From Anseranas semipalmata (taxonomy: Eukaryota; Chordata; Aves; Anseriformes; Anseranatidae), in assembly GCA_013399115.1 (NCBI GenBank), contig VXAA01003276.1, forward strand, positions 141,961 to 205,960: a stretch of 64,000 nt of DNA. Direction: 5' to 3'. Below the pieces are notes generated by a model, which was not told the DNA's origin, did not search any database, and was given only the letters and a program-made list of their open reading frames with translations. Of this stretch, positions 36,901 through 49,521 are shown piece by piece. Position 1 is the first letter of the stretch, and the number at the start of each line of letters is the position of its first letter. Both the position numbers and the translations under genes were made by a program.

Positions 36901-38796
36901 TTATTCTGTGTCCAATTTATTTCCGGAGGAAATAGTGTCAGTAGAACAACCCTTTGAGTCAAAAATTACAATGATATATTAAAAATAACAGATCAACCTT
37001 ACAGTACAACTAGTGATTGAAATGCTGTTGTATGCTGCTCGTATGCTATTATCAGCACTCAAGACTGGCATTTGCTGTAGAAGCAAAATGAGAGAAAGTA
37101 AGGTCAGAACAAGGATGTGCTGGAACTTTGCTCATATTGGCACTTCCAAGAGTTCATAACAATGTTTCTGGTATCTTGATTTGGCCATGGGCTGTAACAT
37201 TTTAAACAGGAAGATGTTTTATAATATCAATAAAATGAAATTATTTTACCTGGAAACTATACTGGAAATAAAGAATAATATAGCTTTGGATCTCATTGAC
37301 TTTACTGCACAGGGGCCGTGTTTTTTTTCACAGATGAAGTCTTCTTCTGTGAGGTGAAATTCCTCAGTTTACTGAGATATTTGTTGAAACATCCATTGAT
37401 GCTGATCTCTTTTCCTAAGCAATGCCCATTATCTCCAAAAGCTAAACCTAAAGAAGTTTGAAAGTGCTGAAATTTGGAATCATCAGAGAGTGCCAAATTG
37501 CAGGTTACTGAGTGTGCTCTATAAACTGAGATAGGTGGAAAAAAAAGAATTATCCAGTCATAGAAACAAAGAAAAGAGAACATTTAAGTGAAGTATATTT
37601 CAATTTAAATTCTATTATAAAGTCATCGTAGTTTTAATTTCATCAGTAAGGTGACATGGTAATGAAATACATGAATATATACATTCTGATACTGGTTATA
37701 ATGCATTTTTTTACTTTCATCTCAAACCTCTTCCTCAGAGAAATATTTATTTTCTAATTCAAATTCAAGAAACTCATTTATATAACTGGTATTCTTGAAA
37801 AAACAGTTTAGTAGCTGGTCTGCAATGTCTTAGATAGTAGTAAGCTAAGAGATTTTTATCATTTAATAAATTCAATGGCATTAAAGTTGAGATTGCCTTG
37901 CTTACCCATAGAGCCTCCATCTCTTGTCTGAGGGAGGTAAAGGTAACACACAAGCCTTGCATAACCTACAAGGATGACTCAGATTTCATAAGGCAGCTAA
38001 AATGGCATTATGTACCTATGTTGAAGCAACTGAGTGCCATCATCCCAGTAGTGCTGTAGCTCATAGAAAGCTGATGGTCTTCAAAGTGACTTTATGGAAA
38101 TATTTCGCAACTACTCTCATCAAAATGTGAAGAGCTCTGCACTCAGCCAGAAACATTCTTTATCATTTCAAGCATATATTCATCTTAAAAGTGATGGATA
38201 TGAAAACACCAAATCTAAAGAAGTGGTAGAATGTGATAGAATAAATATTTTTGAAAGATTATAATCTCTAAATAATTTTGATTTTTTATCTGGAGTTTTT
38301 CAAATGCTAATAAAATATCTACCTCAATTTATACTTTCAAAAACTGTCTACTCCACTGAGAGGCTACCCAGCTGTGCTACCTAGTGGGAATCCATGCATT
38401 TTGACATTGTAATACTGCCCAGATGTACTGCCAGTAAGTGGACTATAAGTCTTCAGTTCCATTGTGCACTGAGCATACACACACACACACACGGAGTACA
38501 GAATGCAGACATACTCTGCATAAGGGAATGCACATATGGAGCTAAAGCTTGGCCTTATTGAAGGCTAATTGGTGACCCAGTTATGATCTGAGATCCTGCA
38601 GAACATCGACCATGTGTTCCTGCATGTAATCAGGAATGTTAAATGGAATTTAACGTTCAATTTAACAGATGACCTGGGCTTAAAGATGTAGTCAAAATTT
38701 GGTGGTCACTATTCCATGCTGTCCCTAATGCCCATGTATTTAAATTCCCTGGTACAGTGATTTCTGGTGCTCTGAGGGTGCTGTGAGGCTACTCAC

Positions 38797-38917
38797 CCCT
38801 AACAAGCAGCTCCGTCTCATCTGACACGGTGTCTGCTGCGGTCTGGACCCTGCAGCCGTATCTCCCAGCGTGCATCAGGAGGATGTTCCTGATCATCAGA
38901 TCTGCAGAGGACGCTTG
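38797..38917 (-). CDS. CNTN5: CNTN5 exon: Ig domain 6, C-terminal half
   Basis: This 121 bp minus-strand exon starts in phase 0 and ends after the first base of a Gly codon. The acceptor reads ctgtttcag up to 38918; the donor is GTGAGT at 38796-38791. The 40 complete codons begin [16 protein letters not shown], then [13 protein letters not shown]. The AGRYGC motif gives the F-strand cysteine that pairs with the cysteine in the exon at 52641-52816. It ends DETELLVR, then the split Gly that opens the Gly-Pro-Pro linker to FN3-1. [21 protein letters not shown] is the most CNTN5-like stretch in the window as I remember the paralogues. A 13.7 kb intron lies upstream and a 13.0 kb intron downstream. 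Exon length is not a multiple of three, so skipping it alone would shift the frame. Confidence 0.94.
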
Positions 38918-39839
38918 CTGAAACAGGGATGAAGGGCCTGTTTAAAATTCAGTAAATTGCTGTGTTCAAGGTAGCTCACAAAGGTGTTTTGTGAAGTGTG
39001 AGAAACTCATGGCTGCAACATTCATCTTATAACATTTATGTGCCCTAATACCCTCTTTGAAGATTATCAGAACACTGCATTTATACAATTATTGATAGGG
39101 ATTAAAGAAGAGAATTTCAGTTTTTTTAGTAACTTTGACTTTGCTTAAAACACTCTATGAATATTTGCATGCTCAAAGAAAATTATTCCATTCTAACACA
39201 AAGAAATTTGTTAAGGAGCCAAACAGAATATTTGATGTAATCCCTGGTATTGAAAAGGTACTCTTAGAAATGAAGGACTCTTTCTTCCTCTTCCCTGCAA
39301 TGCAGTGATGTCTGGAGTATATATCTCTACACTAATGAAATTAAGATAATTTAAGATAACGTTAATTGAGTTTTATTGATGAATGTGAAATTAATACTAA
39401 ATAAGACCAAGGAAATATAAACAGATTTTCATTTTTCCCACTGAAATCTCTATATATTTAAGTCTGAAACATACAATCCCTAGATATGTGTACACAGAGA
39501 ACCAGTTCAATTTTTTACTTTTCAGTATTTTAGGCAACAGTAATTACAATGCCCCAAAATTATGAGCAGAAAATTGGAAAGTACAATGGCCTTTTGGAGG
39601 ATGAATGCTATTTCTAACAATCTCTGTATTATTTCATAAATTGATGTGATAGTGTTAGATTTTACATGTACAAAATCAGTTGTTTTTTTGTACAAAACTT
39701 ACTGTAGTCAATTCCATCTTATTCCATCAGATTTAGTGAGCCCGAGTCCATGGATATTGTTATAATACTGTAGCTACTTGAGGAAAGATCAAGTAAGTAT
39801 ATATTTACAATATATCCCATATTATTTAAAACATATTAA

Positions 39840-39950
39840 GAATAATAGATTTCCATAATATATAGTTATATATTTTTATATAATGTACTATAATGTAATG
39901 TAATGTAATATTATATAGTATAATACTGTATGTTATATAGTACGTGCAGG
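39840..39950. repeat. AT-rich tract with TAATG pentamers
   Basis: AT-only sequence with several TAATG units at about 39886-39910 and TATATAG variants afterwards. Confidence 0.8.
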
Positions 39951-40650
39951 TGTTTATAATCTCACTGGTGTTTCACTTTAAGAAACATTTATTGAGTAGA
40001 GGAATTTCTCTTCTCAGATTTTATTTACTTTGCTAAGCAGGAAAAGATTGTCTGTCTCTCCTTGAATGACATGTCCCCCAGGTCATCATGTTTATTTGCA
40101 CTGGTTTTAATTTGAGTCATTTTGATCCTGAATGACCAGAATTGTACCCTGCATTCAAAAGAAACTCTTATAAAATGTGTACATGTTGATGCTTCTCTAG
40201 CTGCACTGGAAATATGTCACTGACTGCACCCAGATTCATATTTGCCTGTTTTTTTTTTTTGGCACATACTTATTCTGTGGTCAGGCAGGTGCACTCAGAT
40301 CTTTATTTTTCTTCATTTGCACTTCTCTATATCATTTGCACTTTATAACTGTTGGCCTATATGTAACCTTGCATTTTGAAGTATTAAGTTTATGTTTATA
40401 ACGTCAGTTCTCAAGCCCATCTAATTTTTCTTGTGTGCTATTTTCATCATCTGCTCTTTTGGTAATATGTCCAATTTTGCACCATACAATTGTCATTTGC
40501 GTACTTTTATTTTCTATGCCAAGGTCATTAAAGACAAAGTTAAATAGGATTGGTTCCAAGACACAATCTTTAAAAGTTAGTTTCTCCTTTCTGGGTAGAA
40601 CAGCTCCTTTTCAGCACAACATCTTGCCTTATCTTTAGCTGATAGAAGAG

Positions 40651-40755
40651 CATAGCATAGCATAGCAGAGCTTAGCATAGCATAGCATAGCATAGCATAG
40701 CATAGCATAGAATAGAATAGAATAGAATAGAATAGAATAGAATAGAATAGAATAG
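40651..40755. repeat. Compound pentamer microsatellite (CATAG)n(AATAG)n
   Basis: About twelve CATAG units with two variants (40651-40710), then nine AATAG units (40711-40755), directly at the terminal end of a CR1 fragment. Confidence 0.95.
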
Positions 40756-40822
40756 TTCAGTTGAAAGGGACCTTCAAAGACCATCTAGTCTAACTGTCTG
40801 ACCACTTCAGGGCTAACCAATC
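40756..40822 (-). mobile_element. CR1 LINE 3' end, minus orientation
   Basis: Reverse complement of a CR1 3' end: ttcagttgaaagggacct, aaagaccatctagtctaact and tgaccacttcagggctaac. It directly follows the pentamer array at 40651-40755, placed where the CR1 terminal 8-mer repeat would be. The upstream part of the element is missing or unrecognisable, so this is a severely 5'-truncated copy. Confidence 0.82.
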
Positions 40823-42433
40823 TTCTCTTCATTTACATTTTTGGAACTAAAGTTGTCATTATATTCCACATAGCACCAAGGCAAAATCTCTAACAAAGCA
40901 TATTCACAGGCAAGGAAAGAAAAGAGGAGGTAGGTCAAGGACATCTCTGACACCAGAGTGAATGTGGGCATGATCTATGACTCAATAACCCTGCAAATGT
41001 AAGAGCGTGAATATAATGGTAGTGTTTTGCCTTCTGAAGTGTCCTCAAAATGATGTTGCTGGAAGCAAGCTACTCAGACTAGCCAGGCCATAATGCAATT
41101 CCTGTATTTCTGCTCTGCTAGTCCAGAAATCACAATGATGAGTACTCTGCATCTGTAAAAGCACACGCATGATCAGGGGTCAACTTCAGGATCCACATTT
41201 TTCTAGCACATCAGTGTTTACTAGCCAACATGAGTTGTTCAAGATGATTAATGATTCTAGTACAAAGCCTTGGATATTAGAAGGATAAGTCCACTTTTGT
41301 CCTCACTCCTTTGGGGGTAATTTACATTCAATGTGTTTTGTTGTTAAGTGGGGAGAAAAGCATTATAGATAGCATCTGTTTGGTTTCATTGCTCATGAGC
41401 TTTTAAAAATCCCAGCTGCCACTCTGACTTCCAGGGGGTTCATGACTATATGAATCATAATATTCTTATCAGGAAAAAGGTATATATTTCATCTACATAC
41501 CTGTGTATCTGGGCAGACAAGCAGCTATTGGAAGAATTATTGCTCTAACTGGAGAGCAGTGCAGTAAAATAGAAGCCTGTGAAATACTTGGATTTATTAC
41601 AGCACAACAGGATGTGCAGCCAGAACTGTTTAGTATGTGTGAGTGGAAGGAAATTACATTTGGTGTGTTTAATATGGATGGATATATGTTTAGACATTAG
41701 CTTCATTATCATGGGAAATAATGAGACATTGTAGATTCCATTTAGATAACTAGGAGCTATGTTTGACCAGGACCTCTAACAAAGACAATATTATTAGCTG
41801 ATCAGTGGTATCAAAAGTCTTTACAAATTTTAGGGTTTCTACTCTTTTATGCAAGATACAAATTTTAGAAAAAATGTTATATACTAGGAGTTTAACTTTA
41901 CTCTAGGATAAAATGCTGCATAACTGTAAGTGATCCTAGATTTTATCCTAGTTTTGTACAAAGGTTTCATGACATATGGAAAGAGTAAGTAGGCTTCATT
42001 AAGTGAGGCAAGTGCTGTTGCTATGCTCATTCTCATCCAATGGAATGTAAGGACTTTCATATTGACTCTTAAGCAGCCCTCATTATTGGGAATGAAGGGA
42101 TTTGTTTATGTAGGAAAAGTATTAGAAGCCGTAGTAATGGGTCATAAAAGCAACTTCATTATCTTGTGGTGATTTTTATAGAGACTGTCCTTTACCTGGT
42201 TGATTCTTTAAACTAATGTCAATACAGAATTGTCTGGATAATCATCATTTTTATCTATGCTGAAAATTAGCTTTGTGTCTGAACTTCCCTAGGCCTGGAA
42301 CAAAGCCAGGGAAGAAGAGATTGAGGCCAAGCACTTGACACATGTGAGAGTGGACTAGAGTTTTAGACTGGTTTAAAAACAATGAGAATTGAAAGTAAAG
42401 ACACTACAGTATCAGTGGGTCAAGGTTTCAGGC

Positions 42434-42453
42434 CCCCCCCCCCTTTTTTTTTC
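42434..42453. repeat. Adjacent poly-C and poly-T runs
   Basis: A C-run of about 11 followed directly by a T-run of about 9; prone to length error in sequencing. Confidence 0.85.
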
Positions 42454-43719
42454 CCGTTCTTGTGTTTGCTTTTTGTTACTGTACATCTTGGAAGATGTAT
42501 CATTTTGTTTCTGACCTTATCCTGTAATAAGAAGTTCAAGGCTACAAGAAGTTCTGGTGGTCAACTGATGTACTGGCTTTCCATACCTTAAGCCAATCTC
42601 TACACCATGTCGCTGCAGCTGCTTGTTTAAATGTGAGTGATTACAATCTAGTTTTAAAAAAATCTGTTAAGCAGGAATGCAGCAGAGACTCCGTTAAGAG
42701 AAGTCTCTAGGGTCAGAAACTTTGTCTTCTGCTTTATGTCTTCTCTCAGCGGAAAAAGACATAATGTTCCAGCAAAAGCAGAGACATGCCCTCCCCTTTG
42801 CGGAAGACACAGAGCAGGTGACGTGATTGGAAGAGGCATAGAAAGAGCTTGCATCTTGACTATGTGACTCAGAACACCTGAGGTATTCATGACTGTGTGG
42901 TTCTAATGTAATTCAAAGCCAAAATTAGTGGTGTCTAAATTTCTTTGTCTACATCTAAATTTCCACTTTATTAAGGGTACATTGCTGAAAGCTGCATTTT
43001 ATTCCACTAATTTTAGGCTCTTCTTCAACAGAGCACATTTTACAATCTGTGTATTATTTCATGGAAGTATTTCATTAGAAAAATCTATATTCATTGTTGT
43101 TCTGAATATCATTTATTGCCCTTTTAGCCAAGTATCAAAAGTATTTGTATTTATTCAGTATAAGCTTCTACTGTGTGAAATATATCTTGTATTTTAGCAA
43201 AGTTAAGGAATGTTTATTAGCCAACTTCTAATGATTTGAAGGAAAGGTAAAATTAACCTTCAAGGCCAACATCAGCTATGCACCTACTGCAACACTGAAC
43301 ACATTCCCAGTCTTCATTAACCAGCAGATAAATAATACAGCTACTAATGCTATTTGTCATGACTAATGGTTCTTCTTTCTAGGACAACAAATTATTTTGT
43401 CATTTATATTATGCTCCAGAATATTCCATTCACTAGGTTCTGGGTGGCCCCAGTGATCACCACTGTGTCAATCTATTGTTCTCACTGCTCCACTGTGGTA
43501 TGTCATCCTAGGTCATAGTTATGTCTTCAATGTATCTAATTAGGTTTACCAGTAAGGTATGGCTCGAACTAATTTTTCACAAGAGCTGATGCAACCTATA
43601 CATAGCATTTGATTTTGATATAGAGATATTTACAAGGAGCATGTAATACTCATACTTTGTTCAATGAGCATCACCCTGCTGGATTTGTCTTTTGCATCCA
43701 TTGCCCTAAAGCTGGTGAT

Positions 43720-43792
43720 GGAAAGGAAAGGAAAGGAAAGGAAAGGAAAGGAAAGGAAAGGAAAGGAAGAGGGAGGGAGGGAGGGAGGGAGG
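43720..43792. repeat. (GAAAG)n then (GGGA)n purine tract; plus-strand G4 motif
   Basis: About ten GAAAG-type units (43720-43768) pass into five GGGA units. Five GGG runs at 43771-43789 with single-A loops form a canonical G4 motif on the plus strand (CNTN5 template strand). Confidence 0.93.
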
Positions 43793-46612
43793 AAGAAACC
43801 ACCTTGCAGATAACATATTGTTGTTGAGTTAATACTTTTTCAGCCATCCAACATCTCTACTGAGAGGAAGCTGTATGTGGATTTTTTCCTTTCTGTTTCA
43901 TAAATCCTAAGAGGTTGCGAGCTGCTTTGCATTGAAGTAACTTTTACGTATGGTTCTTAAAGTGCAGAGAATTATACTTATTCTTCCTGTGAGACTGAGT
44001 TCATTATCTTGAGCTGGTTGCTAGGAAACCTCCCCATTAATCTGTCCATTCATTTGCTGAGTTTTTGTCTCCAAACCAGGGTGGTTCATTCAGTATCCCA
44101 CTTTTTCTTTTAAAGGCTTTGCACAAGAACAATCTATAATCTACCTGCTTGAAATGGAGCTCACAGTTATGCCACAGAGCCCTTTTATAGCATCCAGCAA
44201 GTCTGTTTATTTCCCTCTATCTCTTCCATAGAAGAATTAAACATCGGTTTGATTATTACACAGCTTATCACATCTGTTCAAACTACAGAATCATATGTGG
44301 AAAATATACCTGGAATTTAGGAACCTTATATCACTCTCTCCTCATGAGAGGATCCTAGCATTCATTTCACTTGTTTCTAATGCCTCGCATTTTCCACGTT
44401 GATTGTAATACTTCCCTTCCACACCCCAGCTGCATTTCTGTGAATGTAGATCTGTTTTATCTTGGCAAGAGGGAGAAAAAAAACAAGGTAGTTCAAAATC
44501 CTGGCTAGTCAATTGAAATGATTTGGCAACTCGCAGCTCACGGCTTCAGCACTGCAAGGGCCTGGGGTCTAGCAAGGCTGCTTATTACTTGTGTCAAAGA
44601 CTGGGGTTGGGAACTCCATCTGGCCACCACGCAATGAAAATTGTCTCCCTGCTTGGGAAGAACATATATAAAACGGTAGTGAGACTGTTGTAACAGATCA
44701 TGAGACAACAAAAGGTAAAATCAATGGAAAAAAGGGTGGGCCAACCTCCATTACAGGAAAACTTTTATGATGAAAGCCTAACCAGTGTTTGAGTCCGTTC
44801 TTTACTACGACTGCAGGGGTTTGCTGAGGCTGTCTGTCATCTCACTTGCTTGAGAGTCAGGTGTGAAGATGCTTTCCTGCAAAAGTAGTTTCTACCCAGA
44901 AGAGAATTGTCAGGAGGTACAAAAAGCTTGCAAAATAGATAAACATTTTGTAAAGTCACCTTCCATATAAACTGAAATCAGTAAAACAATGTTCTGTAAA
45001 TAAATGGGATGGAGATCTGATCCTAAACAAGAAAGACTGTGGCTATTAATGCTACCATGTTCCACTTAAGTAATTATTTAAAATATATGGCTGTTTTTAC
45101 AGCTAACACACAGGTGAATTCCTGACTCATACATTATTGGATATAGCAGAATAGTCTTTGTTAATGAAATTCAGTGAAGCTAAATTGAAAAATGATTTCA
45201 CAGCTGAATCCTGCTTGTTTGACATATTTGATTAGCCATGGAATTTATTTTTGGTGAATTTATCTGAAGCAAAATAATGATTTTACAGAATAACCTCATG
45301 GCAATGTTAGCTTTGTACCATCAAAGTAAGGGAAAAACAACAATACAATAAAGTTCTTTTAAATTATGCTGATGATTTATATGTACATTATGATGGATTG
45401 TTGGCTTCGAGCCAACTTCTGTTCGTAATACATTTAGGACAATGGAAGTGCCATTTCATGCAAATTCTCAGCTTTAACACATCAACTGCTTGCCTATCTG
45501 TTGCTCATGATGTTTACAAATTGCAAATATTTAACGTGTTAAAAAGCAACATGTTTTTGTGTTGATATAAGGATCATGGAAAATTATATCCTGTGTTCTA
45601 TCTTTTAATCATATAAGCAAATTTGGAACAAAGATTAATTTATTGTTACTGTTTGTTGTGTTTAGTGGTATAATAATGGTGGTATAATAGTATGCAGGCT
45701 GGTGCCATTTCACAGAGGAATACCTGATGATACATAATTTGCATTATCCCCATCTATAAAAAAATGTAAAATAAGGTCATTTTCAAATTTTCAGATTTGT
45801 GGATCCATAATAATCTTCCAGTGGGGATATGGACCCTTCTAGTGGCAGTATTTTTGAGCACTTTGCATAGTGAAAGCAGGAATAATGAAAACTGTTGTTT
45901 AGGGTGAGCACTGCTGGTTAGGAACAGATGTCAGAGTATTGGGGTGTTGGAGTGGATAGAGTGGATGTTAAAGTGCTCCCTGACTTGCTGCAAATGAGTT
46001 CAATTCATGGTATTGAGAGAACACAGAAGAAGAGATGAAGTTAAATGAGTGTCAGGAGTATCTCAGGTACCGTGGTAGTTCTGTGAAGTTTAGAGGAAAA
46101 AACCATAGATAAAGTCTTCATTGAAAATGGAAAAAAAAAAATTATAAAAAAGCTGGGATATGAAATGACAAGCTTCAGGACAGGGAAGACCACTACACTC
46201 ACGTTGCCAAATTTGTTTTCTGTATCCAGGTTATTATTAACAGGAAGGAGAGTGAATGACATAGAATATCTGTGCTCTGTTTAAAGCTGCAGAAAGATTT
46301 AAAAAGAGACAGTGGACCTAAATAAATGATTTGAATGTAAGGGTAGTGATAGTGACAGATGAAGATGACAAATGAAAGTAAAACCCAGCTGTGACAATTG
46401 TGCCATTTTAAGAAGACATCAGAACAGGAAGCATGAAGAGCAGACACGTGATGGGGGTTTCATTAGCGAGCAGCACAAAGGGTGTTGTGACAGCTGTACG
46501 TGAACAGAGATTTATTAGCAGAGTCCAAAGCTAATGGCACACGTTGACTCTAGGAAAGAAAGCTACCTAGGAGGAAGAAAAAAAAACAAAACCAAAAACA
46601 GAACAACAGCAA

Positions 46613-46638
46613 GGGGGAGGGGAGGGGGAAGAAGAGGG
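46613..46638 (+). repeat. G-rich tract; plus-strand G4 motif
   Basis: Runs of 5, 4, 5 and 3 G with loops of 1, 1 and 7 bases, next to an A-rich stretch (46578-46604). Confidence 0.87.
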
Positions 46639-48976
46639 AGTACTTTTCTCAGTGGCCAGCCAGAGAAACCATTCTCCTCTCAAGGCTCTCTTGAGTGCAG
46701 TAGTTCTTTGAGACCTGTTCAATCACCGTATTGGTTAATGTTGATTTGAATATGTTAATTAAATGCAGATGTTGCACATTGATTGATTAGCTTCTGAGCA
46801 CATAGATACTATTCGTTAAGTATTTAAATGACTAATATTTACTTTGCTGTACACTATGCTTTTTTTTTTTTTTTTCCTAAGATTATTCAAGATCTACAAA
46901 ACAGTAAACAAAGAAAGGTGGCTGGAAGGAGGGATGATTTTCAGGCCAGTGGGCGCTTCCCATAAGACCCTGCCATAGCAACATGACTGGGGTTTGCAGG
47001 TGTAAGGCCATATGAACAAAAACAGGAGAGCAGCAGCATAAGAAGTGCAAGTGAGAAATACTGCCAGGGGTGCTCTGGAAAACACTGCACGTCAGCTTGG
47101 GAGCAAGGATGCAGAGCTGCAAGTGAAAAACAGGCTGCACAGAGCTGTAAATGGAAGGTCTTTGCATTAGACAGTATTGATCAGGTGCTCAAACCATCAG
47201 CGGTGCTGTTACAGCCCAGATTAACACTGGGCCGAGCAGTTAAATGGTCCACCAGCTGCAAGTAAAGAGGGAAAAGAATAAAGAATGTGCCATTGTGAAA
47301 TATCTTGTATTTACCCCAAAGGTTTTGTTGTTGTTGTTTGTTTGTTTTATAATAAGTTTCTTGTGAGCAAGGGAAGGTACAAAATACTTTAATAGAATAA
47401 GGCACTGTAAAACTGATCTGGATGTGACTTTTTTATGACGATCATTTTTTTGATAGAAATCAATTTTCAAGAATGTTAAGAAACTTACATCGTCCAAAAT
47501 GCTCAGTTATCTCCCTATTCCAAAGTAAAATGAAATAGAAGAGATGTTACCTATCATCTTCGCTCTCTCTTACTCTTTATTCATAGCCCAAATCACTAAT
47601 ATTTGGGCACAACAGTTTACACACTTCGTTGATTCTGAGAAATATTCAGTGTCCCATTATAACGCAGCATGTATGTCTCTAAATTTAATCAGTTCACTGG
47701 GAGACTGTTTACATCCTGGAAGCAACACATGGAAAAGGGTTTTGTTAGACCATGATTGTCATTGTGTTCAGATTTTGGTCAGTAGCTACCAGTCAGAAAA
47801 CAAAGAGTTAGTTTTTTGACAAGAAATCCTTAGTCCAATTCCCCCCCCCAACGAGGTTTAAAAGAAACTTATATTACCACAGCAAATACCTTAAAAGGCA
47901 AGGTATAATTTTTATTTGGAAACTGCTTCAGATCTCTCAAATATTAAATTGCTGTATAGTGACTAGTGGACAAAAACTGTTAATGAGAATACAGCTGAAA
48001 TATCTGGAGATCTGCCTTGATCAAAACTGTGTTCTACCTTTTCCACCACCAGGCAAGTATTGTGACAAACAGGGAAACAAACTGATAGCAATGAGTTTGA
48101 CATAGCAGTATTACCCTGAACAGAAATCCTCTGTGTATAGAGCATGTCTCTCAAGACTTTTGACAGCTATTGCTGTTTTCCTTGGGGTGGGTGTTAAATA
48201 CAAGCACTATTTAATTAGCCTTATTTGGTTTTATGTCAAATAAAGAGCAGAGATACTATTATTAATAGCCTGCTGTTTTAATTGATGCCATGTAGTGTAG
48301 AACTTTGTGGTGCCTATTTAGAAAATGCTAATGAAATTTTAATCTTCTGAAATATGATTACGATACTACAAACAAAGGAGAGACTAGAAAATTTAGGGAA
48401 AGATGCAAGGTTATGCTTTCTCATAGGTTCTAGGTTATCATATTGAAGTCTCCAGTGCTAGACAGTGGTTAATGTACTGTCCAGTCCATATCTACTAGCC
48501 TTTTCCATGTGAAACAGTAGGTTTTAATTCACTTCCATGTGAACAAATGACCACTGTAAATTATAATGTGACAATTAGTGCTTATGGCCTGCTATGGTGG
48601 CAGTTTCAGTTAAGATCAAAGACTAAGAAGATATTGAGGCTAAATCACTTTCCTCAGTCCGAAAGGTACTCATGCAGGTCAAGGTGAAGGATACTAAGAG
48701 CAATGCTGCTGCTTACCAGTATGTGGATGACTACAATAAATCCTTTTACTTGTCTGCCATAAAAACAACATCAGCTTCCAAACATGGTTTGGGGATAGCT
48801 GGTGGAAAATCTACTTGCAAAATCAGATGTCTTTAACTAGAAAAGAGATACCTCCAGGACAAAATTAAGGTAAATGGAAATCTTAAAAAAAGAAAATTCT
48901 GAACAGGACTTCTGGATTTGTCACAAAGGAGTGTGACAAAAAAAAAAACCAAAGTTACCCCAACAGAAGTAAGCAG

Positions 48977-49000
48977 GTTTATTTATTTATTTATTTATTT
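48977..49000. repeat. (TTTA)n microsatellite
   Basis: About six TTTA units. Confidence 0.88.
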
Positions 49001-49485
49001 GTGCTCAAGTGCTCACTGGTGTTGCTAGAAAGAAATTCTGGCAGTTCAAACTTCCATGCAAAATCATTTCTTTTAATTATACGGATTACCTCCCCACAGA
49101 CCCTGAAGTGTTATCAAGTCTTTTGGTTGACAAAGTGTGATTTTTCTGATGCCAAAGGACTCTGGGTATATGTATCCTTTTGAATGATTGTTCTGCTTCC
49201 AAGTGTGCTGCAGAGTTATGCATGCGAAAAATTTGGCACGTTTTCCTGTCTTAGAGTGCAGTCTGCAGCAGTCACTCCAGTGGATTTTGGTCTCTTCTCC
49301 TTAATATTCCCTTCATGCACAGCTTTTTTCAACTTGACATTCTTACAACACTTATGCTCTTGCCAGGCAGGTCCCTGAAGTACCTAAGTTGCTATAGGTA
49401 CAAAATTCTGGGTAGCTCAGTAAATAACAGCAAAAACACCTTTAATTTGTATAAAAATTAGTTCTCAATTTGAAAAATGGTAACC

Positions 49486-49521
49486 TTTTTTTTTCTTTTT
49501 TTTTCTTTTTTTTTTTTTTTT
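49486..49521. repeat. Interrupted poly-T run
   Basis: About 36 bp of T with two C interruptions; polypurine on the CNTN5 sense strand. Confidence 0.9.

Larger units (their letters stand above)
25823..38796 (-). other. CNTN5: CNTN5 intron between Ig6 and FN3-1
   Basis: This 12,974 bp phase-1 intron contains T16 plus (TG)n (27480-27525), a locally GC-richer stretch (27895-28260), a long polypyrimidine tract (30642-30960), T-runs near 31742, AT-rich sequence (32440-32510), a moderately GC-rich stretch (34960-35260) and short CA runs (36276-36291, 38476-38492). I recognise no exon in it. Confidence 0.85.
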
